The notes under the pieces are model-generated. The model had not been told where the DNA came from and did not search any database. It saw nothing but the letters and a program-made list of their open reading frames with translations. The position numbers and the translations under genes are program-made. From Natronobiforma cellulositropha (lineage in GTDB: Archaea; Halobacteriota; Halobacteria; Halobacteriales; Natrialbaceae), in assembly GCF_025629245.1 (NCBI RefSeq), contig NZ_JANZXN010000015.1, positions 62,001-126,000 of the forward strand: DNA of 64,000 bases, read 5' to 3'. Numbering within the stretch: position 1 is the first letter of the stretch; each line of letters opens with the position of its first letter. Positions 9,335-19,215 of the stretch are shown here, in pieces.

Positions 9335-11623
9335 ATGACGAGAGGAACCGAGTACGTCCGCGACGCCGACCGGGAACTCGAGGAGACGTACGAAGAGCCG
9401 ATGAGCCTCGCGTCGTACGTCGACCGCGTCTTCGAGGCGCCGAACATCGCCTCGCACGCGGCGAAGTACGTCCTCGAGGCGATCGAAGCGGCTGGAACGC
9501 GAACCGTCGTCGAGGAGGGCGAGGAGAAACGGCGCTATCGCTTCTTCGACGACCCACACAACGACGGCGAACACGCGGTGCTCGGCAACACGGAGGTACT
9601 GAACGGATTCGTCGACGACCTGCGTTCGATCGCTTCGGGACGGGGTAAAGACGAGAAGATCATCTGGTTCGAGGGACCGACGGCGACCGGCAAGTCCGAA
9701 CTGAAGCGGTGTCTGGTCAACGGTCTGCGCGAGTACTCGAAGACGCCTGCGGGGCGTCGCTACACCGTCGAGTGGAACATCCAGTCGGCGAGCAGCGACG
9801 ACCGCGGCCTGAGTTACGGTGTCGATCCGACGACGGGTGACGACGAGCACTGGTACGAGAGTCCCGTCCAGGCCCACCCGCTCTCGGTCTTCCCCGAGGA
9901 GGTCCGCGAGGACCTCGTCGCGTCGGTCAACGCCGAACTCGACGACCACGTCCCGCTCCGGGTCGACACCCGTCTCGACCCCTTCTCGCGGGAGGCCTAC
10001 GACTATCTCGAGGAACACTACCGACGCCAGGGCGAGGAGGGACTGTTCTCGGCGATCACCGCCGAGAACCACCTCCGTGTGAAGAACTACGTCGTCGACG
10101 TGGGCCAGGGTGTCGGCGTCCTCCACTCCGAAGACGACGGACGGCCGAAAGAGCGTCTGGTGGGTTCGTGGATGCACGGGATGCTCCAGGAACTCGACTC
10201 GAGAGGGCGGAAGAATCCCCAGGCGTTCAGCTACGACGGCGTGCTCAGCCAGGGCAACGGCGTGCTCACTATCGTCGAGGACGCCGCCCAGCACGCCGAC
10301 TTACTCCAGAAGCTGTTGAACGTTCCCGACGAGCAGTCGGTGAAGCTCGATAAGGGGATCGGGATGGACATCGACACCCAGATGCTGATCATCTCGAATC
10401 CGGACCTCGAGGCCCAGCTCAACCAGCACGCCGACCGGAACGGGATGGACCCGCTGAAGGCACTCAAGCGCCGCCTCGACAAACACGAGTTCGGCTACCT
10501 GACGAACCTCTCGCTCGAGACGGAGCTCATCCGGCGTGAACTCACGGGCGAGACGGCCGTCTGGGAGGCCGACCGCTACGACCAGCTCGCCGAGAAGATC
10601 GGCGAGTCCGTACAGGTGACGCTTCGCGACCGGACCGGGCAGACGCGGACACTCGAGTTCGCTCCGCACGCCATCGAGGCGGCGGCGCTGTACGCGGTCG
10701 TCACGCGCCTCGACGAGGAGGACCTGCCCGCGGGACTGGACCTGGTCGATAAGGCGTTGATCTTCGACCAGGGCTACTTACAGGAGGGTGACGCCCGCCG
10801 GGAGAAAGACGACTTCGACTTCGTCGACGGCGCGCACAACGGCGAACACGGCATTCCGGTGACGTTCACGCGCGACGTCCTCGCGGACCTGCTGCAGGTC
10901 GAACGCGACCGCCACCACCCCGACCTCGCCGTCGAGGACGTGATCATGCCCCGGGACGTGTTGAACGCGATGGCCGACGGTCTCGCCGACGCGCCGGTGT
11001 TCTCGACGGGCGAGCGTACCGAGTTCGAAAACCGGGTGGTGCCGGTGAAAAACCACGTCTTCGACCAGCAAGAGCGTGACGTCGTCGGCGCGATCATGCA
11101 CACCAAGCGCGTCGACGAGGAGACGGTCTCGGCGTACGTCGAACAGGTCTACGCCTGGGAGACCGGCGAACCGCTCTACAACGACCGGGGCGAGGAGGTC
11201 GATCCCGATCCGCTGAAGATGAAGGTGTTCGAGGTCGAACACCTCGGGCGCTTCTCGGAGGCGGCCTACGAGAACAACCTCCCGCGCGAGAGCGTCCGGA
11301 ACTTCCGCCGCGAGAAGGTGATCACGGCGCTCAACCGCCACGCCTGGGAACACCGCGACGAGGACTTCACCGTCGACGACGTCGACCTGACGGCGATTCC
11401 CGTCATCAAGGCGGTCCTCGAGAGCCACGACTGGGACGACGTCCGCCGGACCTACGAGGACTTCGACCCCCGCCACTGGGAGGACCCGCCGAGCGGGACC
11501 GAGACGGCCGCGGTCAAGGAGTCGACGCTCGAGGCGATGACCGATGTCTTCGGCTACTCGCGGGCGTCGGCGGAGCTGACGAGCCGACACGTCATGGGAC
11601 AGGTGAGCTACCGATGGGACTGA
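9335..11623 (+). CDS. prkA: PrkA-family serine protein kinase (second paralog)
   Basis: A 762-residue PrkA-family protein with Walker A GPTATGKS at residues 114-121 and a C-terminal PrkA domain containing the paralog signature [16 protein letters not shown]. It has clearly diverged from the first copy: only short motifs align by eye, so the pair is old and not a recent duplication. The ATG lies one base after the upstream stop, and the last 10 bases overlap the DUF444 gene, so translation is likely coupled. The two kinases may form a hetero-oligomer, which is inference from adjacency. Confidence 0.92.
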   Translation: MTRGTEYVRDADRELEETYEEPMSLASYVDRVFEAPNIASHAAKYVLEAIEAAGTRTVVEEGEEKRRYRFFDDPHNDGEHAVLGNTEVLNGFVDDLRSIASGRGKDEKIIWFEGPTATGKSELKRCLVNGLREYSKTPAGRRYTVEWNIQSASSDDRGLSYGVDPTTGDDEHWYESPVQAHPLSVFPEEVREDLVASVNAELDDHVPLRVDTRLDPFSREAYDYLEEHYRRQGEEGLFSAITAENHLRVKNYVVDVGQGVGVLHSEDDGRPKERLVGSWMHGMLQELDSRGRKNPQAFSYDGVLSQGNGVLTIVEDAAQHADLLQKLLNVPDEQSVKLDKGIGMDIDTQMLIISNPDLEAQLNQHADRNGMDPLKALKRRLDKHEFGYLTNLSLETELIRRELTGETAVWEADRYDQLAEKIGESVQVTLRDRTGQTRTLEFAPHAIEAAALYAVVTRLDEEDLPAGLDLVDKALIFDQGYLQEGDARREKDDFDFVDGAHNGEHGIPVTFTRDVLADLLQVERDRHHPDLAVEDVIMPRDVLNAMADGLADAPVFSTGERTEFENRVVPVKNHVFDQQERDVVGAIMHTKRVDEETVSAYVEQVYAWETGEPLYNDRGEEVDPDPLKMKVFEVEHLGRFSEAAYENNLPRESVRNFRREKVITALNRHAWEHRDEDFTVDDVDLTAIPVIKAVLESHDWDDVRRTYEDFDPRHWEDPPSGTETAAVKESTLEAMTDVFGYSRASAELTSRHVMGQVSYRWD

Positions 11624-12939
11624 GAGAAGACATCGAACGGTTTCGAGAGGTGGGCGAAGAGCGCCGCGAGGACTTAGCGGAGTTCATCCAGTACGGCGAT
11701 CTGGGGAGCGGCCGCCCGGACGACATCCAGATTCCGGTCAAGATCGTCTCCCTGCCGGGATTCGAGTACGACCGCCGGGACCAGGGTGGCGTCGGACAGG
11801 GCCAGGGTGGCACGCCCGACGTCGGCCAGCCGGTGGGTCGCCCCCAGCCACAGCCGGGTGACGAGGACGGCGACGGCGAGGAAGCCGGTGAGGACGGCGG
11901 CGAACACGAGTACTACCAGATGGACCCCGAGGAGTTCGCCCAGGAACTCGACGACGCGCTCGGTCTCGAGCTCGAGCCGAAGGGAAAGCGCGTCATCGAG
12001 GAGAAGGAAGGTCCCTACACGGATCTGACCCGGTCGGGTCCGGACAGCACGCTCGACTTCGAGCGGATGTTCAAGGAGGGGCTGAAGCGCAAACTCACGA
12101 TGGACTTCGACGAGGAGTTCCTGCGCGAACTGTGTAAGGTCGACGGGATCACCGCGCGCGAAGCGTTCGAGTACGCCCGTGGCCAGAACCTCCCGGTCTC
12201 GATGGCCTGGATCGAGGAGACCCACCGCGAGGTGGCCGACGAACGCGGCGCGTGGCCCTCGATCGAGGCGGTCGAGGAGAGCGTCGAGCGCGAGACGGTC
12301 CAGCAGAAGATCCGTCGCGAGGGACTGAAACACGTCCCGTTCCGCCGCGAGGACGAACGCTACCGCTACCCCGAGATCATCGAAGAGAGAGAGAAGAACG
12401 TCGTCGTCGTCAACATCCGCGACGTCTCGGGGTCGATGCGCGAGAAGAAGCGCGAACTCGTCGAGCGGACGTTCACGCCGCTCGACTGGTATCTGACCGG
12501 GAAGTACGACAACGCCGAGTTCGTCTACATCGCCCACGACGCCGACGCCTGGCAGGTCGAGCGCGAGGACTTCTTCGGCATCCGCTCGGGCGGCGGCACG
12601 AAGATCTCGAGCGCGTACGAACTCGCCGCGGAGTTGCTCGAGGAGTATCCCTGGAGCGACTGGAACCGCTACGTCTTCGCGGCGGGCGACTCCGAGAACT
12701 CGAGTAACGACACCGAAGAGCGCGTCATCCCGCTGATGGAGGAGATCGACGCGAACCTCCACGCCTACGTCGAGACCCAGCCGAGCGGGAACGCGATCAA
12801 CGCGACCCACGCCGAGGAGCTCGAGCGCTACTTCGGGACGGACGCAGACGACGTGGCGATCGCCTACGTCAACAGTGAGGACGATGTGACCGACGCGATC
12901 TACGAGATCCTCAGCACAGAAGGTGAGACGAATGAGTGA
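11614..12939 (+). CDS. DUF444/YeaH-like protein with VWA-type MIDAS motif
   Basis: A 441-residue member of the YeaH/YhbH (DUF444) family. Residues 55-100 are a Gly/Gln-rich acidic linker. A VWA-like domain follows, with the metal-site motif DVSGSM (Asp270, Ser272, Ser274). In bacteria this protein is the constant partner of PrkA/YeaG. It starts inside the end of the second prkA gene (10-nt overlap). Its stop codon overlaps the start of an 18-codon micro-ORF that leads into spoVR. Confidence 0.9.
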   Translation: MGLREDIERFREVGEERREDLAEFIQYGDLGSGRPDDIQIPVKIVSLPGFEYDRRDQGGVGQGQGGTPDVGQPVGRPQPQPGDEDGDGEEAGEDGGEHEYYQMDPEEFAQELDDALGLELEPKGKRVIEEKEGPYTDLTRSGPDSTLDFERMFKEGLKRKLTMDFDEEFLRELCKVDGITAREAFEYARGQNLPVSMAWIEETHREVADERGAWPSIEAVEESVERETVQQKIRREGLKHVPFRREDERYRYPEIIEEREKNVVVVNIRDVSGSMREKKRELVERTFTPLDWYLTGKYDNAEFVYIAHDADAWQVEREDFFGIRSGGGTKISSAYELAAELLEEYPWSDWNRYVFAAGDSENSSNDTEERVIPLMEEIDANLHAYVETQPSGNAINATHAEELERYFGTDADDVAIAYVNSEDDVTDAIYEILSTEGETNE

Positions 12940-12988
12940 CGATAGACGTCCCGTCTATCGGACGCACGAAACCAGGTGGTTGTCATGA
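12932..12988 (+). CDS. Micro-ORF of 18 codons bridging the DUF444 gene and spoVR
   Basis: ATG at 12932 overlaps the DUF444 gene end by 8 nt (stop TGA at 12937-12939), and its own TGA (12986-12988) overlaps the spoVR ATG (12985-12987) as ATGA. The peptide would be [18 protein letters not shown]. It exactly fills the 45-bp gap, so it could carry ribosomes through to spoVR. No homology is recognised, and a short open frame fitting this gap by chance is possible. Confidence 0.35.
   Translation: MSDDRRPVYRTHETRWLS
12940..12960 (+). promoter_or_regulatory. Intercistronic hairpin before spoVR
   Basis: CGATAGACG (12940-12948), loop TCC, CGTCTATCG (12952-12960): a perfect 9-bp stem in the gap between the DUF444 gene and spoVR, inside the micro-ORF. 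It could be a processing or attenuation site that tunes spoVR relative to the kinase genes. Confidence 0.55.
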
Positions 12989-14997
12989 GTGAATCAGACA
13001 GGTTCAAAAAGCAGGCGATAGCGGCCGACCTCGAGGAGCCGGTTTCGGAGGCGCGTAACCTCGCGGAGAAACTCGGTCTCGAGCCCTACGCGGTGAACTA
13101 CTGGATCGTCGACTACGACGAGATGAACGAACTCATCGCCTACGGGGGGTTCCAGAACCGGTACCCACACTGGCGGTGGGGGATGGCCTACGACCGCCAG
13201 CAGAAACAGGGCCAGTACAGCGGCGGGAAGGCCTTCGAGATCGTCAACAACGACAACCCCTCACACGCCTTCCTCCAGGAGTCGAACACGGTCGCCGACC
13301 AGAAGGCCGTCATCACCCACGTCGAGGCACACGCCGACTTCTTCGCGAACAACGAGTGGTTCGGTCTCTTCACGCAAGGGCGCTCTGACGAGCAGGTCGA
13401 CGCGGCCGCGATGCTCGAGCGCCACGCTCGTGCCATCGGTGAGTACATGGCGGACCCCGAGATCGACCGCGCCGAGGTCGAGAAGTGGATCGACCACGCG
13501 CTGTGTCTCGAGGACAACATCGACCAGCACCGGGTGTTTACGCGCCGGCTCGAGACCGACTCGAGCGACCGCGACCTCGACGAGGACCTCTCGGCGAAAC
13601 TCGACGAACTCGGTCTCTCCGAAGAGGTCAAAGCCGAGGTGTTCGACGACGAGTGGCTCGAGCAGATGGACGAAGACGACGCGCCCGCGAGTTTCCCCGA
13701 CGAACCCGAACGCGACCTGCTGGCATTCGTGCGCGAACACGGCAAGCGCTACGACGAGGCGGCGGGGAAGGCCGTCGAGATGGAACCCTGGCAGCGCGAC
13801 GTCCTCGACATGATGCGCGCGGAGGCGTACTACTTCGCCGCCCAGAAGATGACGAAGGTGATGAACGAGGGCTGGGCGGCCTACTGGGAGTCGGCGATGA
13901 TGGCCGACGAGGGCTTCGCCGGACGCGACGAGTACCTCGACTACGCAGACCACATGGCGAAGGTGCTCGCCTCGCCCGGTCTCAACCCCTACAGCCTCGG
14001 CAAACAGCTCTGGGAGTACATCGAGAACACGGTGAACCGACGCGAGGTCATCGAGCACCTCCTGCGGATCGAGGGTGTCTCCTGGCGCAACCTCACCGAT
14101 GTCGTCGACTTCGAGGAGGTCCTCGGCCACCTCGAGTCACCTGCAGCGGTCGATGCGATCACCTCGGAGACGCTCGACGCGCTCGAGGAGGTCCCCGAGG
14201 AGTGGGTCGATCGCGAGGCGCTCGAGGCGGCCCACGCGGGCGAGGTGGACGTCGACCGCTACCCCTGGAAAGTGCTCACCTACGAGGGGCTGGCGCGTCG
14301 TCACTACTCGCTGGCCAAGCGCCAGAATCGCGGGTTCCTCTCGCGGGTGAGCCAGAACGAACTCGAGCGTATCGGCCGCTACCTCTTCGACGACGCGCGC
14401 TACTCGTCGATCGAGGAGGCGCTCGCCGACGTCGACTTCACCGCCGGGTGGACGCGGATGTACGACGTGCGCGAGAGTCACAACGACGTGACGTTCCTCG
14501 ACGGCTTCCTCACCCAGGAGTTCATCACGGAGAACGACTACTTCACCTACGAGTACTCCCAGGCGTCGGGGCAGTTCCACGTCTCGAGCGTCGAGGCAGC
14601 GGACGTGAAGAAGAAGCTCTTACTCCAGTTCACCAACTTCGGGAAGCCCACCATCGTCGTCACCGACGGCAACTACGACAACGCCAACGAACTGCTGCTC
14701 GCCCACCAGTACAACGGCGTCATGCTGGACCTGCGGAAAGCCGGCGAGACGCTCGAGCGCGTCTTCGAACTCTGGGGGCGGCCGGTGAACCTGTTGACGA
14801 TCGTCAAGGAACTCGACGAACACGATATCGAGGTCGCCAGACGCCGCAACCGCGAACCGGAACCCGAAGAGCGCGGGAAGCTGATCCGCTACGACGGCGA
14901 GGAGCTGACCATCGAAGACGTTCCCTGGGAGGCGGTCGAACACCTCGCCGCCGACGACGTCGACTACGACACGAAACCCGAGGAGTGGCTGGCCTGA
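12985..14997 (+). CDS. spoVR: SpoVR family protein
   Basis: A 670-residue SpoVR-like protein (E. coli YcgB family). The N-terminal region has the conserved YAVNYWIVDYDEMNELIAYG and a run ending in FPHW-like YPHWRWGMAYD, then HVEAHADFFANNEWF. It also has the C-terminal FGKPTIVVTDGNY and LLLAHQYNGVMLDL stretches. The biochemical role is unknown; in Bacillus it affects spore cortex, and across bacteria it accompanies PrkA and DUF444 proteins. I use ATG 12985 rather than GTG 12976 because of the ATGA overlap with the micro-ORF and the natural family N-terminus. Confidence 0.9.
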   Translation: MSESDRFKKQAIAADLEEPVSEARNLAEKLGLEPYAVNYWIVDYDEMNELIAYGGFQNRYPHWRWGMAYDRQQKQGQYSGGKAFEIVNNDNPSHAFLQESNTVADQKAVITHVEAHADFFANNEWFGLFTQGRSDEQVDAAAMLERHARAIGEYMADPEIDRAEVEKWIDHALCLEDNIDQHRVFTRRLETDSSDRDLDEDLSAKLDELGLSEEVKAEVFDDEWLEQMDEDDAPASFPDEPERDLLAFVREHGKRYDEAAGKAVEMEPWQRDVLDMMRAEAYYFAAQKMTKVMNEGWAAYWESAMMADEGFAGRDEYLDYADHMAKVLASPGLNPYSLGKQLWEYIENTVNRREVIEHLLRIEGVSWRNLTDVVDFEEVLGHLESPAAVDAITSETLDALEEVPEEWVDREALEAAHAGEVDVDRYPWKVLTYEGLARRHYSLAKRQNRGFLSRVSQNELERIGRYLFDDARYSSIEEALADVDFTAGWTRMYDVRESHNDVTFLDGFLTQEFITENDYFTYEYSQASGQFHVSSVEAADVKKKLLLQFTNFGKPTIVVTDGNYDNANELLLAHQYNGVMLDLRKAGETLERVFELWGRPVNLLTIVKELDEHDIEVARRRNREPEPEERGKLIRYDGEELTIEDVPWEAVEHLAADDVDYDTKPEEWLA

Positions 14998-15092
14998 GTT
15001 TCGCCCGCAGCCGCTGTTCTCTCCCGACTGTCGGTTGCCGCCGGCGATTCTCTACACCCATCACCGACATATATCAACAAATCCGAAATTCT

Positions 15093-15100
15093 TTTATAAT
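15093..15100 (+). promoter_or_regulatory. TATA box of the HEAT-like gene
   Basis: TTTATAAT in an AT-rich patch, 23-30 nt before the ATG at 15123, typical of a strong leaderless promoter. It separates this gene from the spoVR operon. Confidence 0.7.
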
Positions 15101-15122
15101 CTATTACGAACCTACGGCACGT

Positions 15123-15857
15123 ATGCGAAGTGGTGCTCCCGGTGAGGGCGATCGTGATAGTGGTCCCTCGAGCGACGAGTTCGACGTTCTCGCCGCGTTG
15201 ACCGGTCTCGACGCCGACGATGCCGAGACGCGGGCGGAGGCACTCACCGCCGTGAGGGCGGCCGTCGACGACGTGCCGGAGCGCTGTGCCCCGACGGTGC
15301 CGAAACTCCGCAGCCTGCTCGAGGATCCGTCGTTCGACGGATCTGCCGACGTGCTCTACTGTCTCGCGGAACTCGCCGTTGCGGTCCCGACCGACGTCGC
15401 GCCGTCGACGGATTCGATCGTCGCGTTCACGGCCGCACACCATCCGTCGGCCGGCTCCGCCGACGGCTTCCGGTGTCTCGCGAACGTCGCCAGAGAGCGC
15501 CCCGACGCCGTCGCGGGCCACGTCGACGAACTCGTCACCAGCCTCGAGACCGAACTCGACGAGTGGGGACTGACGCTCCTCGCTCGCCTCTCCGCGGAAG
15601 AGCCGGCCGCGGTCGCGCCCGCTGCGTCGGTGCTGGTCGACGCACTCGAGGAAACACCGGATCGGTACGCGTCCGACGCCTGTGTCGCGCTCGCAAACCT
15701 CTCGCGGGCGGACGATACCGCACTCGAGGACGCCGCTGCACTCGCACGTACGGTCGACACCTCGCGCTGTGTCGACGCCCTCGACGAATCCGATGGAGCG
15801 GTACTCCGTCCCGACGCGCTCGAGGGGGTTCCCTCGGTCGTCGAAGAGTCCAGGTGA
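15123..15857 (+). CDS. HEAT-repeat-like haloarchaeal protein
   Basis: A 244-residue Ala/Leu/Val-rich helical protein. Successive pieces such as ETRAEALTAVRAAVDDVPER, VLYCLAELAVAVPTDV, FRCLANVARERPDAV and CVALANLSRADDTAL recur about every 40 residues, as in HEAT or armadillo solenoids. Such proteins act as scaffolds. No enzymatic motif is seen, nor any membrane or signal segment. It has its own TATA box and follows the spoVR operon on the same strand. Confidence 0.75.
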   Translation: MRSGAPGEGDRDSGPSSDEFDVLAALTGLDADDAETRAEALTAVRAAVDDVPERCAPTVPKLRSLLEDPSFDGSADVLYCLAELAVAVPTDVAPSTDSIVAFTAAHHPSAGSADGFRCLANVARERPDAVAGHVDELVTSLETELDEWGLTLLARLSAEEPAAVAPAASVLVDALEETPDRYASDACVALANLSRADDTALEDAAALARTVDTSRCVDALDESDGAVLRPDALEGVPSVVEESR

Positions 15858-15867
15858 CGCTCACCCG

Positions 15868-16524
15868 CTACTCGAGTGGCCGGTCAGCGGAGATGCAGTC
15901 GACGCCGCGCCAGGTGAGGAGTCTCGCGCCGAGCCGACCGGGAACCGCCCACGCGTGAACCTCGAGACCGACGCGTTTCGCCCGGGGGACGAGTCGGGTG
16001 AACAGACACCGGCGCGCGTGCGCGCCGATCACGTCACACTCGAGTTCGACCGCGCGCGTCACCGGCCGGCGTACGTCTCTGCTCACGAGAACGCCCGTCG
16101 GCTGATTCCGGTCGAGTTCGCGCACCCGGCGCAGTGCCGTCGGGAGAAACGAGGTGACGACCACGCGGTTCGGCACGTCCTCGAGTGCGCGCAGGACGTC
16201 GCCAGCGATTCCCTGGGTCTTGAGTTCGAGGTTGACGTCGACGGCCGGTGGCAGCGCCTCGAGGACGGTCTCGAGCGTCGGGATGCGTTCGTCCGTCCCG
16301 AGCACCCGTTCTGACTGGAGTTGCTCGAGTGAGAGGTCAGCGACGGTTCCCGATCCGTCGGTGACCCGGTCGATCGTCTCGTCGTGGATGACGACGAGTT
16401 CGCCCGAGCCACACCGGCGAACGTCGAACTCGACGATATCCGCGCGTTCGGCCGCCGCACGGAGCGCACCGACCGTGTTCTCCGGAGCGACCGCGGCGAA
16501 GCCACGGTGGGCGATGAGCCGCAT
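15868..16524 (-). CDS. Glycerophosphodiester phosphodiesterase family protein
   Basis: A 218-residue GDPD-family TIM barrel beginning MRLIAHRG, with the catalytic His-Arg-Gly, then APENTVGAL, the metal-binding EFDVRR, the second His at VVIHDETIDR and NLELKTQG. The family hydrolyses glycerophosphodiesters to glycerol-3-phosphate and an alcohol. There is no signal peptide, so it is probably cytosolic. The start at 16524 is set by the N-terminal catalytic strand; the longer frame to 16674 is not family-like. It converges with the HEAT-like gene, 10 bp from its stop. Confidence 0.88.
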   Translation of the reverse strand: MRLIAHRGFAAVAPENTVGALRAAAERADIVEFDVRRCGSGELVVIHDETIDRVTDGSGTVADLSLEQLQSERVLGTDERIPTLETVLEALPPAVDVNLELKTQGIAGDVLRALEDVPNRVVVTSFLPTALRRVRELDRNQPTGVLVSRDVRRPVTRAVELECDVIGAHARRCLFTRLVPRAKRVGLEVHAWAVPGRLGARLLTWRGVDCISADRPLE

Positions 16525-16661
16525 TCGTCCGCCTCTTGGGCGACAGCGGCCTTGAACGCACCGGCGACGTAACCTCGTTCCCCAGCCACAGCGTCCGTGA
16601 CTGGTCTCGTCTCCCGACGGTGAGAAGTAACGTTTTTGCGAGCGCCCGACTGAAGGCGGGT

Positions 16662-16982
16662 ATGGACTGGCCACACGATCCCGACGGCGAGGAGGGCAGC
16701 GAGGGGATGCGCAAGTTCGACATGGCGATCATCGCGAAGAAAGTCGACGAGGAGGGCGACTTCCCACTCGAGCGCGACGCCTTCGTCGCCGACCACGGCG
16801 ACGACCCGATCCGGGTCAACTACGGGAAGGTCGTCGCGATGCGCGAGATCTTCGAGTACGTCGAGGAGGAGTCGTTCGAGACGATACTCGACATGCACAA
16901 GGCGGTCGGCCGGGCCATGCGCGCCGGTGGATTCTGGGACTACCACCCCGTCGGCCCGAACCCGGAGAAGAAGTCCGCGTAA
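16662..16982 (+). CDS. Conserved haloarchaeal protein, DUF5785-like
   Basis: A 106-residue protein starting MDWPHDPDGEEGSEGMRKFD, which I recall as the haloarchaeal family DUF5785. It has a central FPLERDAFVADHGDDPIRVN and a C-terminal GGFWDYHPVG. The function is unknown. The ATG is fixed by the conserved MDWPHDPDGEE start; a T-rich CGTTTTTGCG lies 20-30 nt upstream as a probable TATA element. It is divergent from the glycerophosphodiesterase gene. Confidence 0.85.
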   Translation: MDWPHDPDGEEGSEGMRKFDMAIIAKKVDEEGDFPLERDAFVADHGDDPIRVNYGKVVAMREIFEYVEEESFETILDMHKAVGRAMRAGGFWDYHPVGPNPEKKSA

Positions 16983-17090
16983 ACGAACACCCCCTGCCGC
17001 GCTGAGGTTCTCTGCCGGCCGAGCGTCGGTGTTCGAGACGCTCGAGTGACCGGTTCGCCGGTCCCCATCACGAATGTGGATTACGTATCG

Positions 17091-17097
17091 CTTATAC
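17091..17097 (+). promoter_or_regulatory. TATA box of gch3
   Basis: CTTATAC, 27-33 nt upstream of the GTG start at 17124. It supports the GTG as a leaderless start. Confidence 0.65.
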
Positions 17098-17123
17098 GAC
17101 GGCGCTCGTAACGGTCAGATACT

Positions 17124-17885
17124 GTGACGAACACGCAGGTTACGCTCGTTCAAATCGACAACTACGGCCCGTGGACGGTCACGCCGGAGCCGCGACGCGA
17201 AGCCGATCTGCAGACCCTCCAGTCGAGGCTGTACGCCGACATCTCGCAGTTCGTCGGCGCCCGGGACGGCTACGTCTTCTTCACGCGCTTCGACAACATG
17301 ATCGCCGTCACGAACGGTCTCGACCGGGCCGCTCACGCGCTCTTACAGGAGTCGATCGGAAACCGCTACCCGGTGACGCTCAGCCTCGGTATCGCCGTCG
17401 ACGAGTCTCCGATCGATGCGCTCGCGACGGCGACCGCCGTCGTCCAGAACGAAGGCAGCGCACAGGACGAACGGCGCACGGAGGTCCTCGGGGGGAACGT
17501 CCTCGAGGAGGCGGACCGAACCGACGAGGACGTCCAGATCGCTCACTTCGACGTCAACGACGCCACCGGCGTCTACACCGACGAACTCAACGCCTTCGAC
17601 AGCTTCATCGAGATCGAACAGGGCTACGCCGAACTCATGCGCTACATGCGAACCGCCCACGACGGTCTCTCGTTTTTCGTCGGCGGAGACAACATCATCG
17701 CCGTCTGTCCCGACCTCGAGCGCGCCGACTACGAGGATGCCATCGACCACGTCGCGACGACCGTCGACGTCGCGCTCAAAGTCGGCGTCGGCCGCGCCGC
17801 CGACCCACAGCGGGCCGGGATGGCCGCGAAACACGCACTCGAGGTGTGCCGCGAGGACGGCTCTCACGTCGAGTTCGGCTGGTGA
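17124..17885 (+). CDS. gch3: GTP cyclohydrolase III (IIa)
   Basis: A 253-residue archaeal GTP cyclohydrolase III, with the family start TQVTLVQIDNYGPWTVTPEPRRE, a nucleotide-cyclase-like GGDN motif (FFVGGDNIIAVCP), and RDGYVFFTRFDNMIAVTNG in the first half. It converts GTP to 2-amino-5-formylamino-6-ribosylaminopyrimidinone 5'-phosphate, the first step toward riboflavin and F420 deazaflavin in archaea. The start codon is GTG, supported by the TATA spacing. Single-gene transcription is likely. Confidence 0.92.
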   Translation: MTNTQVTLVQIDNYGPWTVTPEPRREADLQTLQSRLYADISQFVGARDGYVFFTRFDNMIAVTNGLDRAAHALLQESIGNRYPVTLSLGIAVDESPIDALATATAVVQNEGSAQDERRTEVLGGNVLEEADRTDEDVQIAHFDVNDATGVYTDELNAFDSFIEIEQGYAELMRYMRTAHDGLSFFVGGDNIIAVCPDLERADYEDAIDHVATTVDVALKVGVGRAADPQRAGMAAKHALEVCREDGSHVEFGW

Positions 17886-17998
17886 ACCGCCAGTGTGCGT
17901 GGCTGTGAGCGCCACTCGAGAGACCAGTCAGCTACGCCAGGCGATTTCATAAGTGTACCGGGGGTAGCTTTTAGCCCGTCTGTGCTATACGTTCGCAC

Positions 17999-18571
17999 AT
18001 GGAATCGGATCTCTCGGTCCGGGATATTCTGACCAACGACTACGTCGCCGTCAGCGAGTCGGACACCGTCCTCGACGCCGTTCGGCTCATGCGTGAAGAG
18101 CGGGTCGGGTACGTCCTCGTCGTTCGTGGAGCGGATCCGGTCGGAATACTGACGGAGTGGGACGTGCTCGGTCTCGTCGCCGCAGAGGAGTCACCGAAGA
18201 CCACGCTGCTCGAGACGGCGATGTCTGCACCCGTCCTCACGGTCGAGGCGAGCCTCCCACTGAGTGATGCCGCGACGAAGATGACGACCGACAACATCCG
18301 CCACCTGGTCGTCACCGACGAAGAGGACGTACTCGGCGTGCTCACCCAGCGCGACGTCATCGCAGCGGCCGGGTCGTTCCGGGCGACGACTGTCTCTCCC
18401 GGTCTCGTCTCGAACTCGGCCGGACCTGACGAAGAGACCGAACGACCGCTCGTCTCGAACGGTGGCGAGGAGTACACGACGCAGGGCGTCTGTGAGGCGT
18501 GTGGGGCGCTCGCTGCGTCGCTCAGGGAGGCGAACGGCCGACTCGTCTGTCTCGACTGTCGGAACATCTAG
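17999..18571 (+). CDS. CBS-domain protein with C-terminal zinc ribbon
   Basis: A 190-residue protein: two CBS motifs in tandem (about residues 8-62 and 72-125, with VGYVLVVRGADPVGILTEWD and IRHLVVTDEEDVLGVLTQRDV) forming one Bateman module, a short linker, then a zinc ribbon CEACG...CLDCRN. CBS pairs bind adenine nucleotides, so this is likely an energy or ligand sensor. A TTTTAG element at 17967-17974 is 25-32 nt before the ATG, so it is leaderless. The stop codon forms a CTAG. Confidence 0.88.
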   Translation: MESDLSVRDILTNDYVAVSESDTVLDAVRLMREERVGYVLVVRGADPVGILTEWDVLGLVAAEESPKTTLLETAMSAPVLTVEASLPLSDAATKMTTDNIRHLVVTDEEDVLGVLTQRDVIAAAGSFRATTVSPGLVSNSAGPDEETERPLVSNGGEEYTTQGVCEACGALAASLREANGRLVCLDCRNI

Positions 18572-18658
18572 GTGATCTGGCTCTCCGTTCAGACGCTCTT
18601 TTCCGAAGACCTATCCTTCCCACCGGTGAGGGTGCGTGTGTCTACGACGCGTGTTCCT

Positions 18659-19207
18659 ATGATCGACGAAGACAACCGGCCCGACATCCCTGCCACCGAA
18701 CGCCTCGTCGTCGAACCGGCGACGAACGACGACGTCGACGCACTCGCCGACGCGTGGCTGGACCTCGCTCGCGAGCAACTCGCCTACGGGTCACACGTCG
18801 TTCCGGGGGCGAATCACTCGACGATTCGCGACCTGTTTGCGACCCACGTCTTCAACGACGGCCTGCTCGTCGCTCGAATCGACGGCGACGTCGTCGGTTT
18901 CGCCAGTTACGCACTCGAACGCGGGACCTTCACACTCGATACGAGACGGGGACTGCTCTCGAACATCTACGTCGTCCCCGAAGCGCGAAACCGCGGCGTC
19001 GGAACCGCACTGCTCGAGACCGTCGAGGACGCGCTCGCCGAGCGGGGCGCTACGGTCGTCATGCTCGAGGCGATGGCGAGCAACGAGGGTGCTCGCCGGT
19101 TCTACAGACGCCACGGTTACGAGACCTACCGCGTGGGAATGGAGCGGACGCTCACGTCGAAATCGCCAGCCGAAAACGATACACACTCAAAGGAGGACGG
19201 TCAATGA
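18659..19207 (+). CDS. GNAT family N-acetyltransferase
   Basis: A 182-residue GNAT acetyltransferase with the acetyl-CoA-binding motif A, IYVVPEARNRGVGTALLETV (R/Q-x-x-G-x-G/A), and motif B, NEGARRFYRRHGYE. The substrate is unknown. The ATG at 18659 is used; an upstream in-frame start at 18572 would add a non-family leader. The gene ends 8 bp before tRNA-Thr on the same strand. Confidence 0.88.
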   Translation: MIDEDNRPDIPATERLVVEPATNDDVDALADAWLDLAREQLAYGSHVVPGANHSTIRDLFATHVFNDGLLVARIDGDVVGFASYALERGTFTLDTRRGLLSNIYVVPEARNRGVGTALLETVEDALAERGATVVMLEAMASNEGARRFYRRHGYETYRVGMERTLTSKSPAENDTHSKEDGQ

Positions 19208-19215
19208 GAGACCGC

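Noticed and set aside
13485-15122. Long open frame extending the HEAT-like protein upstream through spoVR
   Set aside because: It is the second-frame shadow of spoVR with extreme Arg content; a strong TATA box sits just before the ATG at 15123.
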